Assembly: GCF_000716675.1 (NCBI RefSeq) | Contig: NZ_JNXT01000022.1 | Span: 177,808-241,807 of the forward strand | Direction: 5' to 3' | DNA length: 64,000 bases | Source: Streptomyces alboflavus | GTDB taxonomy: Bacteria; Actinomycetota; Actinomycetes; Streptomycetales; Streptomycetaceae | Shown: positions 54,901-63,676 of the stretch, piece by piece | How positions within the stretch are numbered: position 1 is the first letter of the stretch | How the letters are laid out: each line of letters begins with the position of its first letter | Made by a program: the position numbers and the translations under genes | Notes under the pieces: generated by a model | What the model was told of the DNA's origin: nothing | Seen by the model: only the letters and a program-made list of their open reading frames with translations | Database searches by the model: none

Positions 54901-55719
54901 TCAGGCCCCCGGGCGCCCCGTCGCCACCGCGTAGAAGGCGACCGCGGCCGCCGCGCCCACGTTGAGCGAGTCCACGCCGTGCGCCATCGGGATGCGGACC
55001 CATTCGTCGGCGGCGACCAGGGCCTGCCTGGACAGGCCGTCGCCCTCCGCGCCGAGCATCAGCGCGACCCGGTCCATGCGGTGGGGCGCCGCCTCGTCGA
55101 GGGTCTTCGCCTTCTCGTCCGGGGTGAGGGCGAGCAGGTTGAAGCCCGCCTCGCGGACGCCTTCGAGGCCCTTGGGCCAGGAGTCGAGGCGGGCGTACGG
55201 CACGGAGAAGACCGCACCCATGGAGACCTTCACCGAGCGGCGGTAGAGCGGGTCGGCGCAGTCCGGCGAGAGCAGGACGGCGTCCATGCCGAGGGCGGCG
55301 GCGGAGCGGAAGATCGCGCCGATGTTCGTGTGGTCGTTGACCGCCTCCATCACCACCACGCGGCGGTGCGACCGGAGGAGTTCCTCGGCCGTGGGCAGCG
55401 GCTTGCGCTGCATGGAGGCGAGGGCGCCGCGGTGCACGTGGTAGCCGGTGACCCGCTCGGCGAGGTCGGGGCTGACCGCGTACACGGGCGCCGGGACCTC
55501 GTCGATGACGTCCCGCATGACGTCGACCCACTTGGCGGAGAGCAGCATCGAGCGCATCTCGTAGCCCGCGAGCTTGGCGCGCCGGATCACCTTCTCGCCC
55601 TCGGCGATGAACAGGCCCTCGGCGGGCTCGCGCTTGCGGCGCAGCTCGACGTCGGTCAGGCCCGTGTAGTCGCTGAGGCGGGGGTCGTCGGGATCTTCGA
55701 TGGTGAGGAGATCGGCCAC
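54901..55719 (-). CDS. SpoU/TrmH-family RNA 2'-O-methyltransferase
   Basis: 272 residues from GTG 55719. An N-terminal substrate-binding domain (RRKREPAEGLFIAEGEKVIR) precedes the knotted SPOUT domain with the three SpoU motifs: VVVMEAVNDHTNIGAIFRSA (Asn/Arg), MLGAEGDGLSRQAL and VRIPMAHGVDSLNVGAAAAV. Methylates a ribose in rRNA or tRNA; the exact target cannot be told. Downstream of the cysG-type gene, same strand, 121 bp apart. Confidence 0.92.
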   Translation of the reverse strand: MADLLTIEDPDDPRLSDYTGLTDVELRRKREPAEGLFIAEGEKVIRRAKLAGYEMRSMLLSAKWVDVMRDVIDEVPAPVYAVSPDLAERVTGYHVHRGALASMQRKPLPTAEELLRSHRRVVVMEAVNDHTNIGAIFRSAAALGMDAVLLSPDCADPLYRRSVKVSMGAVFSVPYARLDSWPKGLEGVREAGFNLLALTPDEKAKTLDEAAPHRMDRVALMLGAEGDGLSRQALVAADEWVRIPMAHGVDSLNVGAAAAVAFYAVATGRPGA

Positions 55720-55840
55720 AGGGTGATACTGCCTTGTCCTGGGTGAGGTGCCAACGGCTGGGAACCAGTTCCGTTACCGGTGGTTACGTTGGTGTGGGCG
55801 GGGTGGTCGGTGTGATCGGAGGGCCGGTCCTTGGCCTCGG

Positions 55841-57076
55841 TCAGGCGGGCGGGGCGGGGGTCAGCGCGGCCACCTCGCCGATCACGATGACCGCGGGGGG
55901 CCGCACCTCGTGCGTGCGCACGGCGTCGGCGACCGTCGCGAGAGTGGCGTCGACGCGGCGCTGGGCGGCCGTGGTGCCCTCCTGGATCAGGGCGACCGGG
56001 GTGTCCTGCGGCTTGCCGTGGGCGGTCAGGGTCTCGGCGATGCGGCCGATCTTGTCGACGCCCATGAGGATCACCAGGGTGCCGCGGAGCTTGGCGAGCG
56101 CCGCCCAGTCGACCAGGGAGCGCTCGTCGTCGGGGGCCACGTGGCCGCTGACCACGGTGAACTCATGGGCCACGCCCCGGTGCGTGACCGGGATGCCCGC
56201 GGCGCCCGGCACCGAGATCGAGCTGGAGATGCCCGGTACGACCGTGCAGGGGATGCCGGCCTCGGCGAGCGCGTGGGCCTCCTCCATGCCGCGGCCGAAG
56301 ACGAAGGGGTCACCGCCCTTGAGGCGCACCACGGCCTTGCCCTGCCGCGCGTGCTCGATCAGGGCGTTGTTGATGGCCTCCTGCGCCATGAAGCGGCCGT
56401 ACGGGATCTTCGCCGCGTCGATCACCTCGACGTGCGGCGGAAGTTCGTCGAGGAGGTCGCGCGGGCCGAGCCGGTCGGCGATGACGACGTCGGCCTCGGC
56501 GAGCAGGCGGCGGCCTCGGACCGTGATCAGGTCCGGGTCGCCGGGGCCCCCGCCGACGAGGGCCACGCCGGGGGTGCGGGTGCGGTGGTGCGGGGCGACG
56601 AGGGTGCCGTCGCGCAGGCCCTCCACCACCGCGTCGCGGATGGCGGCCGTGTGGCGCGGGTCGCGGCCCTTGGCCTCGGTGGTGAGGACGGCCACGGTGA
56701 CGCCCTCGCTGTGGCCGGTCGCCGGGGTCCAGGCGGTCGCCGCGTCGGCGTCGTCGGAGCGGACGCACCAGACGCGGTGGCGTTCGGCCTCGGCGGAGGC
56801 GGCGGCGTTGGCGGTGGGGTCGCTGGTGGCGATCAGGGCGTACCAGGCGTCGGCGAGGTCGCCGTCCGCGTACGCCCTGCGCTCCCAGGTGATCTCGCCC
56901 GTGTCGGCCATCGCCTCGACCGAGGGGGTTGCCTCCGGCGATACGAGGAGGAGGTCGGCGCCCGCCGCGATCAGGGCCGGGAGGCGGCGCTGGGCCACCT
57001 GGCCGCCGCCCAGGACGACGACGCGGCGGCCGGTGAGGCGGAGGCCTACGGGGTAGGCGGGGTGAGCGGTGGCCAT
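55841..57076 (-). CDS. cysG: Siroheme synthase-type fusion: precorrin-2 dehydrogenase + uroporphyrinogen-III C-methyltransferase
   Basis: 411 residues. N-terminal half (to about 160): NAD-binding VVVLGGGQVAQRRLPALIAA and the TSDPTANAAASAEAERHRVW stretch of precorrin-2 dehydrogenase/ferrochelatase. C-terminal half: SUMT with VALVGGGPGDPDLITVRG (about 171-188), VVIADRLGPRDLLDELPP, AVVRLKGGDPFVFGRGMEEA and VVPGISSSISVPGAAGIPVT. It makes precorrin-2, the branch point to siroheme and B12. It lies just downstream of bluB-cobT with cobL beyond, a cobalamin gene group. Confidence 0.94.
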   Translation of the reverse strand: MATAHPAYPVGLRLTGRRVVVLGGGQVAQRRLPALIAAGADLLLVSPEATPSVEAMADTGEITWERRAYADGDLADAWYALIATSDPTANAAASAEAERHRVWCVRSDDADAATAWTPATGHSEGVTVAVLTTEAKGRDPRHTAAIRDAVVEGLRDGTLVAPHHRTRTPGVALVGGGPGDPDLITVRGRRLLAEADVVIADRLGPRDLLDELPPHVEVIDAAKIPYGRFMAQEAINNALIEHARQGKAVVRLKGGDPFVFGRGMEEAHALAEAGIPCTVVPGISSSISVPGAAGIPVTHRGVAHEFTVVSGHVAPDDERSLVDWAALAKLRGTLVILMGVDKIGRIAETLTAHGKPQDTPVALIQEGTTAAQRRVDATLATVADAVRTHEVRPPAVIVIGEVAALTPAPPA

Positions 57077-57139
57077 GGGGTGCGCCTTTCCTTGGTGCGG
57101 GGTGGGGGTTCGCGTGGTGGGGCGGGTGGGGGCCTTGCC

Positions 57140-57180
57140 GGGGGCTCCCCAATCCCACCCCTTCCCGAAACCCGGGGGGG
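57140..57180. repeat. GC-rich dispersed motif after bluB-cobT
   Basis: The spacer holds CCACCCCTTCCCGAAACC flanked by GGGGGCTCC and a run of G. A close relative (CCACCCCTTCCCCGAAACC) is at 63795-63813. Looks like a member of another short interspersed family of Streptomyces spacers. Confidence 0.55.
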
Positions 57181-57212
57181 GGCTAAATCATGTGCGGGCA
57201 CCGCCCGGAGGG

Positions 57213-60200
57213 CTACTTCTCCGTTACGCCCGCCGAGTCGAACGTCGCCACCTCGTGCATCGCCCTCGCCGCGCTCTGCACCACCGGCAGGGCGAGCAGG
57301 GCGCCGGTGCCTTCGCCGAGGCGGAGGTCGAGGTCGACCAGGGGGCGCAGGCCGAGCTTGTTGAGGGCGGCCACGTGGCCCGGTTCGGCGCTGCGGTGGC
57401 CCGCGATGCAGGCCGCGAGGACCTCGGGCGCGATGGCGCGGGCGACCAGGGCCGCCGCGCCCGCGCTGACGCCGTCGAGGATGACGGGGGTGCGCAGGGA
57501 GGCGCCGCCGAGGAGGAGGCCCACCATCGCCGCGTGTTCGAGGCCGCCGATGGCCGCGAGGACGCCGATGGGGTCGGCCGGGTCCGGCTGGTGCAGGTCG
57601 AGGGCGCGGCGGACGACCTCCACCTTGCGGGCGTGCATCTCGTCGTTGATGCCCGTGCCGCGGCCGGTGACCTCGGCGGGGTCGGTGTCGGTGTAGACCG
57701 AGATCAGGGCGGCGGACGCGGTGGTGTTGGCGATGCCCATCTCGCCGGTGAGCAGGGCCTTGTTGCCGGCCGCGACCAGGTCGCGGGCCGTCTCGATGCC
57801 CACCTCGATGGCGGCCTTGACCTCTTCGCGGGAGAGCGCGGGCCCCGTGGTCATGTCGGCCGTACCGGCGCGGATCTTGCGGGGCAGCAGGCCAGGCGTC
57901 GCGGGCAGTTCGCCGGCGACGCCCACGTCGATGACGCAGACCTCGGCGCCGACCTGGTTGGCGAAGGCGTTGCAGACGGCGCCGCCGCCGAGGAAGTTGG
58001 CGACCATCTGGGCGGTCACCTCCTGGGGCCAGGACGTGACGCCCTGGGCGTGCACGCCGTGGTCGCCGGCGAAGATCGCGACGGCCGCGGGCTCCGGGAT
58101 CGGCGGCGGGCACATCCGGGACAGGCCGCTGAGCTGCGCGGAGATGATCTCCAGCATGCCCAGGGCGCCCGCGGGCTTCGTCATGCGTTTCTGGCGTTCC
58201 CACGCCTCGCCGAGCGCCTTGGCGTCCAGCGGGCGGATGTTGCCGACGGTCTCGGCGAGCAGGTCGTGCGGGTCTTCGCCGGGCAGCGCGCGGCGGCCGT
58301 ACGTCTCCTCGTGCACGACCCAGGACAGCGGGCGCCGCTTGGACCAGCCCGCCTGCATCAGCTCCGGCTCCTCCGGGAACTCGTCGACGTACCCGACACA
58401 CAGGTACGCGACGACCTCAAGGTGCTCCGGCAGGCCGAGGGCGCGCACCATCTCGCGCTCGTCGAAGAAGCTGACCCAGCCGACGCCGAGGCCTTCGGCG
58501 CGGGCGGCGAGCCACAGGTTCTCGACGGCGAGCGCCGAGGAGTACGGGGCCATCTGCGGCTGGGTGTGACGGCCGAGGGTGTGGCGGCCGCCGCGGGTGG
58601 GGTCGGCGGTGACGACGATGTTCACCGGGGTGTCGAGGATGGCCTCGATCTTCAGTTCCTTGAACTGCTTGGCGCGGCCCTTGGGCAGGGACTTCGCGTA
58701 CGCCTCGCGCTGGCGCTGCGCCAGTTCGTGCATGGTGCGCCGGGTCTCGGCGGACTTGATGACGACGAAGTCCCAGGGCTGGGAGTGGCCGACCGAGGGG
58801 GCCGTGTGCGCGGCCTCCAGGACGCGGAGCAGCACCTCGTGCGGGACGGGGTCGCCGCGGAAGCCGTTGCGGATGTCGCGGCGCTCGCGCATCACGCGCA
58901 GCACGGCCTCGCGTTCGGCGTCGGCGTAGCCCGGGGCGGGCGGCTCCACCGCGGTGTCGGCGGCGGCGAGGGGCTCGGCGAGGTCGGGGTCGTCGGCGTC
59001 GTCCGCGCCTTCCACGAGCAGCAGCGGCTGCGGGGTGCCGTCCTGGTCCGCCTGCTCGGCGGGCGTGGACAGGTCCTCGGGCGCGTCGGCGTCGACGGGG
59101 ACGGCCGGGGCGGGCTGCTCGGGGTGGCTTGCGGGGTCGGTCGGTCCGGCCGGGTGAGGTGCGTGCATCGGCTCGTCGGGGTCGGTCGTCTCCGGGGCGG
59201 ACGGGAAGGGGGTGCCGTCCTCCGCCGCGTCGACGGGTGCGGGTGCCGCCGTCCCGGCGGGCTCGGCGGTGGGCCGGGCTCCGTCGCGGGGTGCGGGCAC
59301 GGTGGCTGCGGGCTGCTGCCCGGTTTCGGAGGGCGTGCCGGGCGCGGGTTCCGCTTCCGGCTCGGCGCCCGGGGTGGTGTCGGCCTGCTCCGGGGTGACG
59401 TCCGCGGGGGCGGGCCCGGCCGCGGGGGCATCGTGGCCGCCGGTCTCGTCCGGCTGCTGCGGCGCGAAGTACTCCGGCGGTACGGAGAGGGGGCGCGGCG
59501 GGGTCGGTGCGAGGTGCGGCGTGGTCGGCACCTGGCCGTCGACCGGCACGAACCGTCCGATGGGCGCGGCCTCCTGGACCTCGACGAACGGCTGCGCGGA
59601 GCCGTCGCCGTCCGGCATCCAGGTTGCCCCCGCGATGTGGGGTCCCTGCCCGGCGTGCGCATCCGGCCACGGCTGGGCGGCGTCGGGCGCCTGCGGGGCT
59701 ACGGCCGCGTGCGGGGCCGCGGCGAGCTGGTCCTGCGCGGGCGCCCCGGGCGAGCCGAGGGTGCCGGCGGGGGTCGGGGTGCCCGGGTGTGCTCCGGGTG
59801 CGACGGCTTCCCCGGCGGGCGCGGCCTGCGGGAGCGGGGTCGCGGCGGACGCGGGGGCGGGCGGGGTCAGGAGCTCGGGACCTTCGGGTGCGGTCGGGGA
59901 CTCCGGGGCGGAGGGGGTCGCCACGGCGTCCTGAGCTGCGCCGCCGATACCGGACGCGTCCGCTCCGGTATGTGGCTCGGCCGGGGGTACGGACGGGGAT
60001 GCCGGCTCGGCCGACGGCAGCGGCTCGGTCGTGGTCGCCGCGGCGGCGGAGGTGACCGGGGCGTCGACGGGGCCGGTGCCCGCGACCAGGGCGTCCGCGA
60101 GGGCGGGCGCGGGCGCGGCGGGGGTGCCGGGACCGTCGGCCGGGGTGGCGGCGAGGGCTTCGGCGGCACCTGCTTCTGCCGCGGCGGGGTCGGACACCAG

Positions 60201-62126
60201 CGCCTGGGAGACGTGCGTGGGCGCGTCCGCGATGGGCGCGGCGGCGGACGCGTCCGGTGCTCCGGCCGCGCCCGGGGTGCCGGGGCCGGGCGTGGCGTCC
60301 GGAGCGTGCGCCGACTGCGGGGCGTGCGCCTCGGTGGCGACCTGCGCTTCCGGGGTCGCGTGCGGGGCACCGCCCGCGTCGAGTGCACCCGATGCCTCCG
60401 GCACGCCGGGGGCGTGCGGGGCGGGCGCGGGGGTCGAGGTACCGGTGAGGCCCGCCGGGTCGGCCTGCGCCGGGCCGTCGGCCGTCGCCTCGGGGCCCGC
60501 GGGCGCCGCTGAACCGTCGGTCGGGGCGGGGATGTCGGCCGGGGCAGAGCCCTCCCCCGGAGCGGAGTTGTCGGCCGTTACAGGGCCGCCCGGCTGCGCG
60601 CAGCCGTCCACAGAGACCGCACCGTCCACGGAGACCGCACCGTCCACGGGAACGGTGCCGTCCACGGGAACGGTGCCGTCCACGGGAACGGTGCCGTCCA
60701 CGGGAACGGTGCCGTCCAACGGAACCACACCGTCCGCCCGAACCACACCGTCCACCTGGGCGGCACCGCCCACCGAAGCGTCACCGCCCGCGGGAACACC
60801 AGCCACCGGAACGCTGCCGTCCGCCGGAAGGGGACCACTCCCAGGAACAGAGCCACCGCCAGGAACGGAAGCACTGCCCGGAACAGAGCCACTTATCGAC
60901 CCGGAGCCGTCCACCGGCACCGCGCTGTCCATGGGAACCAGGCCGTCCATCGGCCCGGCCCCGTCGCCGGTCACCGGCACATCAGCCGTCACCGACGCGT
61001 CACCCGTCGCCGGTCCGCCGCCCGGAACCGCAGCGACACCCTGCCCTCCGGATACAGCTGTGCCGTCTGTGGCGCCAGAGTCCCCAGCGACGCCCGCGTT
61101 TCCAGCGACGCCCGGGTTCCCAGCAACGCCCGGGTTCCCAGCAACGCCCGGGTTCCCAGCGACGCCGGAGCTCTCCGTGCCACCGGAGTCTCCCGTGACC
61201 ACGGATGCTCCTGCGAGCATCGAGGCCCCCGTGACCCCCGCGCCCACGGGGACGACCGTTTCTGCTGCCGCCCCCTGGGGGTTCTGCGGCTGCGGTGTCC
61301 ACGGCGCGGCCGCCTGCGGCGGGATCTCGCCGAGCTGCGGCCCGGCCAGCGCGCCCGCGTCGTCGCGCGGGATGTCGAGGTATTCGGGTCCCGCGGTCGG
61401 GGGGCCCGCGTGCCGGACGGGCATCGGGTGCGGCGTGCCGCCCGCGGGGCCGCGGTCGGCCAGCGAGCGCACGGGGCTCCCGGCGCCGTCGGGCACGGCG
61501 GGCGCGGCCGGGCCGCGGTGCAGAGGGCGCCGGGTGGGGCTGTGCTGCGCGGCGGGGGCGGCGCCGTGGGAGGCGTGCAGGGGAACGCCGGTGAGGTCGA
61601 CGGAGCCGCTGTCCCGGCCGGACGTCTCGTGCGGTCCGGGCTGGTGGGCGAAGGCCGGACGGCCGACACCTGCGACGCCGTTCTGACCGCTCTGACCGCT
61701 CTGACCGCTCTGACCGTTCTGGACGCTCTGACCGCCCTGACCGCCCTGGCTGCTCTGGCCGTTCTGGACGCTCTGCGGGTCGGCGGCCACGGCCTGGCCG
61801 ACGGCGACCTGGCCCGCGTACGCCTGAGCGGCGCTCGCGTCGGCGTACGACTGGGCAGCGGCCGACGGGTCGGCGGAGCCCGGCGCGAAGGCCGCCTGCG
61901 CGACCGGCTCCTGGGGGAGCTGCGCCGCCTCAGCCCCGGGCTGCACGGTCTGCGCCTCGCTCCACGCGCCCTGGGCACCCGGCATCAGCAGCAGGTCGTC
62001 GTCCTCGGCGGGGTTCTCGGAGGGGTCGGCGAAGGTGTACGCCGCCGGGGCTGGCACGCCCGGCTGCTCCACCCTGCCTGCGCTCTCCGGCAGCCCCTCG
62101 CCCGGGACCTGGCCGGTGTCGGTCAT
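57213..62126 (-). CDS. cobT: BluB-CobT fusion with ~1060-residue disordered N-terminal extension
   Basis: 1637 residues. C-terminal about 1295-1637 is CobT (nicotinate-nucleotide:dimethylbenzimidazole phosphoribosyltransferase): AVAIFAGDHGVHAQGVTSWP, GEMGIANTTASAALISVYTD, GINDEMHARKVEVVRRALDL. About 1067-1290 is a BluB/nitroreductase domain (MRERRDIRNGFRGDPVPHEV, EAAHTAPSVGHSQPWDFVVI), which makes 5,6-dimethylbenzimidazole from FMN. Together they build the lower ligand of B12. Residues 1-1065 are Pro/Ala/Thr/Gly/Asp-rich, without a fold, with three in-frame tandem repeats; only aa 30-60 (AEDDDLLLMPGAQGAWSE) look like a defined motif. Start ATG 62126 with GAGGGG before it. Function of the extension unknown. 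Confidence 0.9.
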   Translation of the reverse strand: MTDTGQVPGEGLPESAGRVEQPGVPAPAAYTFADPSENPAEDDDLLLMPGAQGAWSEAQTVQPGAEAAQLPQEPVAQAAFAPGSADPSAAAQSYADASAAQAYAGQVAVGQAVAADPQSVQNGQSSQGGQGGQSVQNGQSGQSGQSGQNGVAGVGRPAFAHQPGPHETSGRDSGSVDLTGVPLHASHGAAPAAQHSPTRRPLHRGPAAPAVPDGAGSPVRSLADRGPAGGTPHPMPVRHAGPPTAGPEYLDIPRDDAGALAGPQLGEIPPQAAAPWTPQPQNPQGAAAETVVPVGAGVTGASMLAGASVVTGDSGGTESSGVAGNPGVAGNPGVAGNPGVAGNAGVAGDSGATDGTAVSGGQGVAAVPGGGPATGDASVTADVPVTGDGAGPMDGLVPMDSAVPVDGSGSISGSVPGSASVPGGGSVPGSGPLPADGSVPVAGVPAGGDASVGGAAQVDGVVRADGVVPLDGTVPVDGTVPVDGTVPVDGTVPVDGAVSVDGAVSVDGCAQPGGPVTADNSAPGEGSAPADIPAPTDGSAAPAGPEATADGPAQADPAGLTGTSTPAPAPHAPGVPEASGALDAGGAPHATPEAQVATEAHAPQSAHAPDATPGPGTPGAAGAPDASAAAPIADAPTHVSQALVSDPAAAEAGAAEALAATPADGPGTPAAPAPALADALVAGTGPVDAPVTSAAAATTTEPLPSAEPASPSVPPAEPHTGADASGIGGAAQDAVATPSAPESPTAPEGPELLTPPAPASAATPLPQAAPAGEAVAPGAHPGTPTPAGTLGSPGAPAQDQLAAAPHAAVAPQAPDAAQPWPDAHAGQGPHIAGATWMPDGDGSAQPFVEVQEAAPIGRFVPVDGQVPTTPHLAPTPPRPLSVPPEYFAPQQPDETGGHDAPAAGPAPADVTPEQADTTPGAEPEAEPAPGTPSETGQQPAATVPAPRDGARPTAEPAGTAAPAPVDAAEDGTPFPSAPETTDPDEPMHAPHPAGPTDPASHPEQPAPAVPVDADAPEDLSTPAEQADQDGTPQPLLLVEGADDADDPDLAEPLAAADTAVEPPAPGYADAEREAVLRVMRERRDIRNGFRGDPVPHEVLLRVLEAAHTAPSVGHSQPWDFVVIKSAETRRTMHELAQRQREAYAKSLPKGRAKQFKELKIEAILDTPVNIVVTADPTRGGRHTLGRHTQPQMAPYSSALAVENLWLAARAEGLGVGWVSFFDEREMVRALGLPEHLEVVAYLCVGYVDEFPEEPELMQAGWSKRRPLSWVVHEETYGRRALPGEDPHDLLAETVGNIRPLDAKALGEAWERQKRMTKPAGALGMLEIISAQLSGLSRMCPPPIPEPAAVAIFAGDHGVHAQGVTSWPQEVTAQMVANFLGGGAVCNAFANQVGAEVCVIDVGVAGELPATPGLLPRKIRAGTADMTTGPALSREEVKAAIEVGIETARDLVAAGNKALLTGEMGIANTTASAALISVYTDTDPAEVTGRGTGINDEMHARKVEVVRRALDLHQPDPADPIGVLAAIGGLEHAAMVGLLLGGASLRTPVILDGVSAGAAALVARAIAPEVLAACIAGHRSAEPGHVAALNKLGLRPLVDLDLRLGEGTGALLALPVVQSAARAMHEVATFDSAGVTEK
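60603..60760 (-). repeat. 18-bp in-frame repeat in cobT extension (VPVDGT type)
   Basis: About nine units of 18 bp, four of them perfect, encoding DGTVPV/DGAVSV/DGVVPL repeats (aa about 455-508). Multiples of three keep the frame. Confidence 0.9.
61084..61175 (-). repeat. 18-bp in-frame repeat in cobT extension (GVAGNP type)
   Basis: Five units of 18 bp encode GVAGNP/GVAGNA/GVAGDS (aa about 317-347), three nearly perfect. Collagen-like composition but no strict G-X-Y periodicity. Confidence 0.9.
61681..61770 (-). repeat. 9-bp in-frame repeat in cobT extension (Gln/Gly/Ser)
   Basis: About ten 9-bp units encode QNGQSGQSGQSGQ-type sequence (aa about 119-148). Pure slippage-type tandem repeat. 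Confidence 0.85.
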
Positions 62127-62446
62127 GCGTACCCCTCGCCCATCGGTTAGTCCTTCTTTGACCGCCCGTCATCAACAACGAGCGCACGTGCCGCGCGGCA
62201 CGCATCGCGTACGGTCCACAGGCATTGTCGCGGTAGCACCGCCGCCGTGGCAGCTTGATCGGCCACGGTCCGCTGTGGACTGCGCCACGTCGCGCGTCCC
62301 GCGGTCCGCCGTACCACACGCGCCCCCCAAAACGGGCGAGCTTTCCGGACTTTGACGGACACAGACCAACGAATCGCCGGGCGCCCAGGTGCGGTACAAC
62401 GATCGGCCAGCCTACCGCGCACGGCGCCGCGAGGGGGGCGCCAGGG
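62127..62446. other. Spacer between cobL and bluB-cobT; no gene or riboswitch seen
   Basis: 320 bp. It holds the ribosome site of cobT and a perfect 16-bp palindrome CGTGCCGCGCGGCACG at 62187-62202, 61 bp before the cobT start, which may be a regulator site or a GC-rich coincidence. I searched for a B12 box and other cobalamin-riboswitch features and found none. Confidence 0.5.
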
Positions 62447-63676
62447 TCACGGGGTTCGGTCGAGCAGCAGTGCGGAGACCAGGAAGACGACGGTCCGCTT
62501 CCGCTCCGTCCAGGCGCGGGTGTCGAGTTCGACGGACTGCAGGAGCGCGCACTCCACCGCGTAGCCGTGCTCCGACAGGTCCCGGCCGAGGAGTTCGGCG
62601 TCATCGCGGGTCGCGGCGTGCGTGACGATGCGCTCGGGACGGCGGTCGGCGACGGCGGAGACCACGGCCAGGCCCCCGCCGCCGACGCGTACGACGTCGG
62701 GCTCGGGCAGGTCCTCCAAGACGTGGGGCGCGGTGCCGTGCACGATCTGGGCGTGCACTCCGTAGCGGCGTACGACGGCGGTGGTGCGGGCGCAGGAGTC
62801 CGCGTCGCGGTCGACGGCGATGACGGCGGCGCCGAAACGGGCCGCCTCCGCGGCGAAGGCGCCGGTGCCGCAGCCGATGTCCCAGACCAAGTCGCCCACG
62901 CGCGGGCCGAGGCGGGCGAGTTGGGCGGCGCGGATGCGGTCGCTCTCGCCCTCGCCGAGTTCCTGCTCGCCGCCGTAGCTCGCCGCGGGCAGCGCCCAGC
63001 CGCGCGGCTCCGTGCCCGGTTCGCGGCCCGCGATCCAGCCGGTGTCGTGGACGACGGGGCCGCCGGTGCCTCCGGGGCCGCCGATGACGATGACGACGTT
63101 CGGGTCGCGCCAGGAGTGGTCGGCTGCCTTGTCGGAGGTGACGACGGTGACCTGCTCGCGGTCGGTGCCGAGTTCCTCGCAGATCACGAAGGTGCGGTGG
63201 ACGCCTTCGAGGAGCAGGCCGAGTTCGGCGGGGCCCGCGCCGGGCGAGGTGAGCACGGCGACCTTGCTGTGCGCTCGGCAGACGTTCACGGCGCGGCGCA
63301 GGGTGCGGCGGTGGGCGACCACGATGGCGGCGTCGTCCCAGGGCATCCCGGCGCGGGCGAAGGCCTGGGCGACGGACGAGACGGCGGGCACCACCTCGAC
63401 CTCCAGGCCGAATTCGGGGGCGCGCAGGGTGCGTACGACGCCGAAGAAGCCGGGGTCGCCGTCGGCGAGGACGACGGCGGTGCCGCGGTGGGCGGCGATG
63501 CGGCGGGCCGCGAGGGCGACGCTGCCGAGGCGGACGCGTTCGGCGGTGGGCGGGACCTCGGGCAGGGCGAGGTGGTGGGCGGCGCCTGCCACGAGGGTCG
63601 CGGCGCTCAGGGCGGAGCGTGCCGCGGCGGTCAGCGGCGAGCCGTCCCAGCCGATCACCGTGACCCGGTCGGCCAT
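62447..63676 (-). CDS. cobL: Precorrin-6Y C5,15-methyltransferase, decarboxylating (CbiE-CbiT fusion)
   Basis: 409 residues from ATG 63676, with AGGAGA 9-14 nt before. Residues 1-210 are the CbiE methylase domain (VVLADGDPGFFGVVRTL, VEVVPAVSSVAQAFARAGMP, DDAAIVVAHRR); residues 235-409 are the CbiT domain with a SAM loop VWDIGCGTGAFAAEAARFGA. Methylates C5 and C15 of the corrin ring and decarboxylates. First gene of the leftward cobalamin group seen here. The upstream part of the cluster may lie beyond the window. Confidence 0.94.
   Translation of the reverse strand: MADRVTVIGWDGSPLTAAARSALSAATLVAGAAHHLALPEVPPTAERVRLGSVALAARRIAAHRGTAVVLADGDPGFFGVVRTLRAPEFGLEVEVVPAVSSVAQAFARAGMPWDDAAIVVAHRRTLRRAVNVCRAHSKVAVLTSPGAGPAELGLLLEGVHRTFVICEELGTDREQVTVVTSDKAADHSWRDPNVVIVIGGPGGTGGPVVHDTGWIAGREPGTEPRGWALPAASYGGEQELGEGESDRIRAAQLARLGPRVGDLVWDIGCGTGAFAAEAARFGAAVIAVDRDADSCARTTAVVRRYGVHAQIVHGTAPHVLEDLPEPDVVRVGGGGLAVVSAVADRRPERIVTHAATRDDAELLGRDLSEHGYAVECALLQSVELDTRAWTERKRTVVFLVSALLLDRTP

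Noticed and set aside
57069..60512. 1147-codon rightward frame with Gly/Arg/Val-rich product
   Set aside because: Antisense of the BluB-CobT gene; high GC at third positions keeps the opposite strand open.
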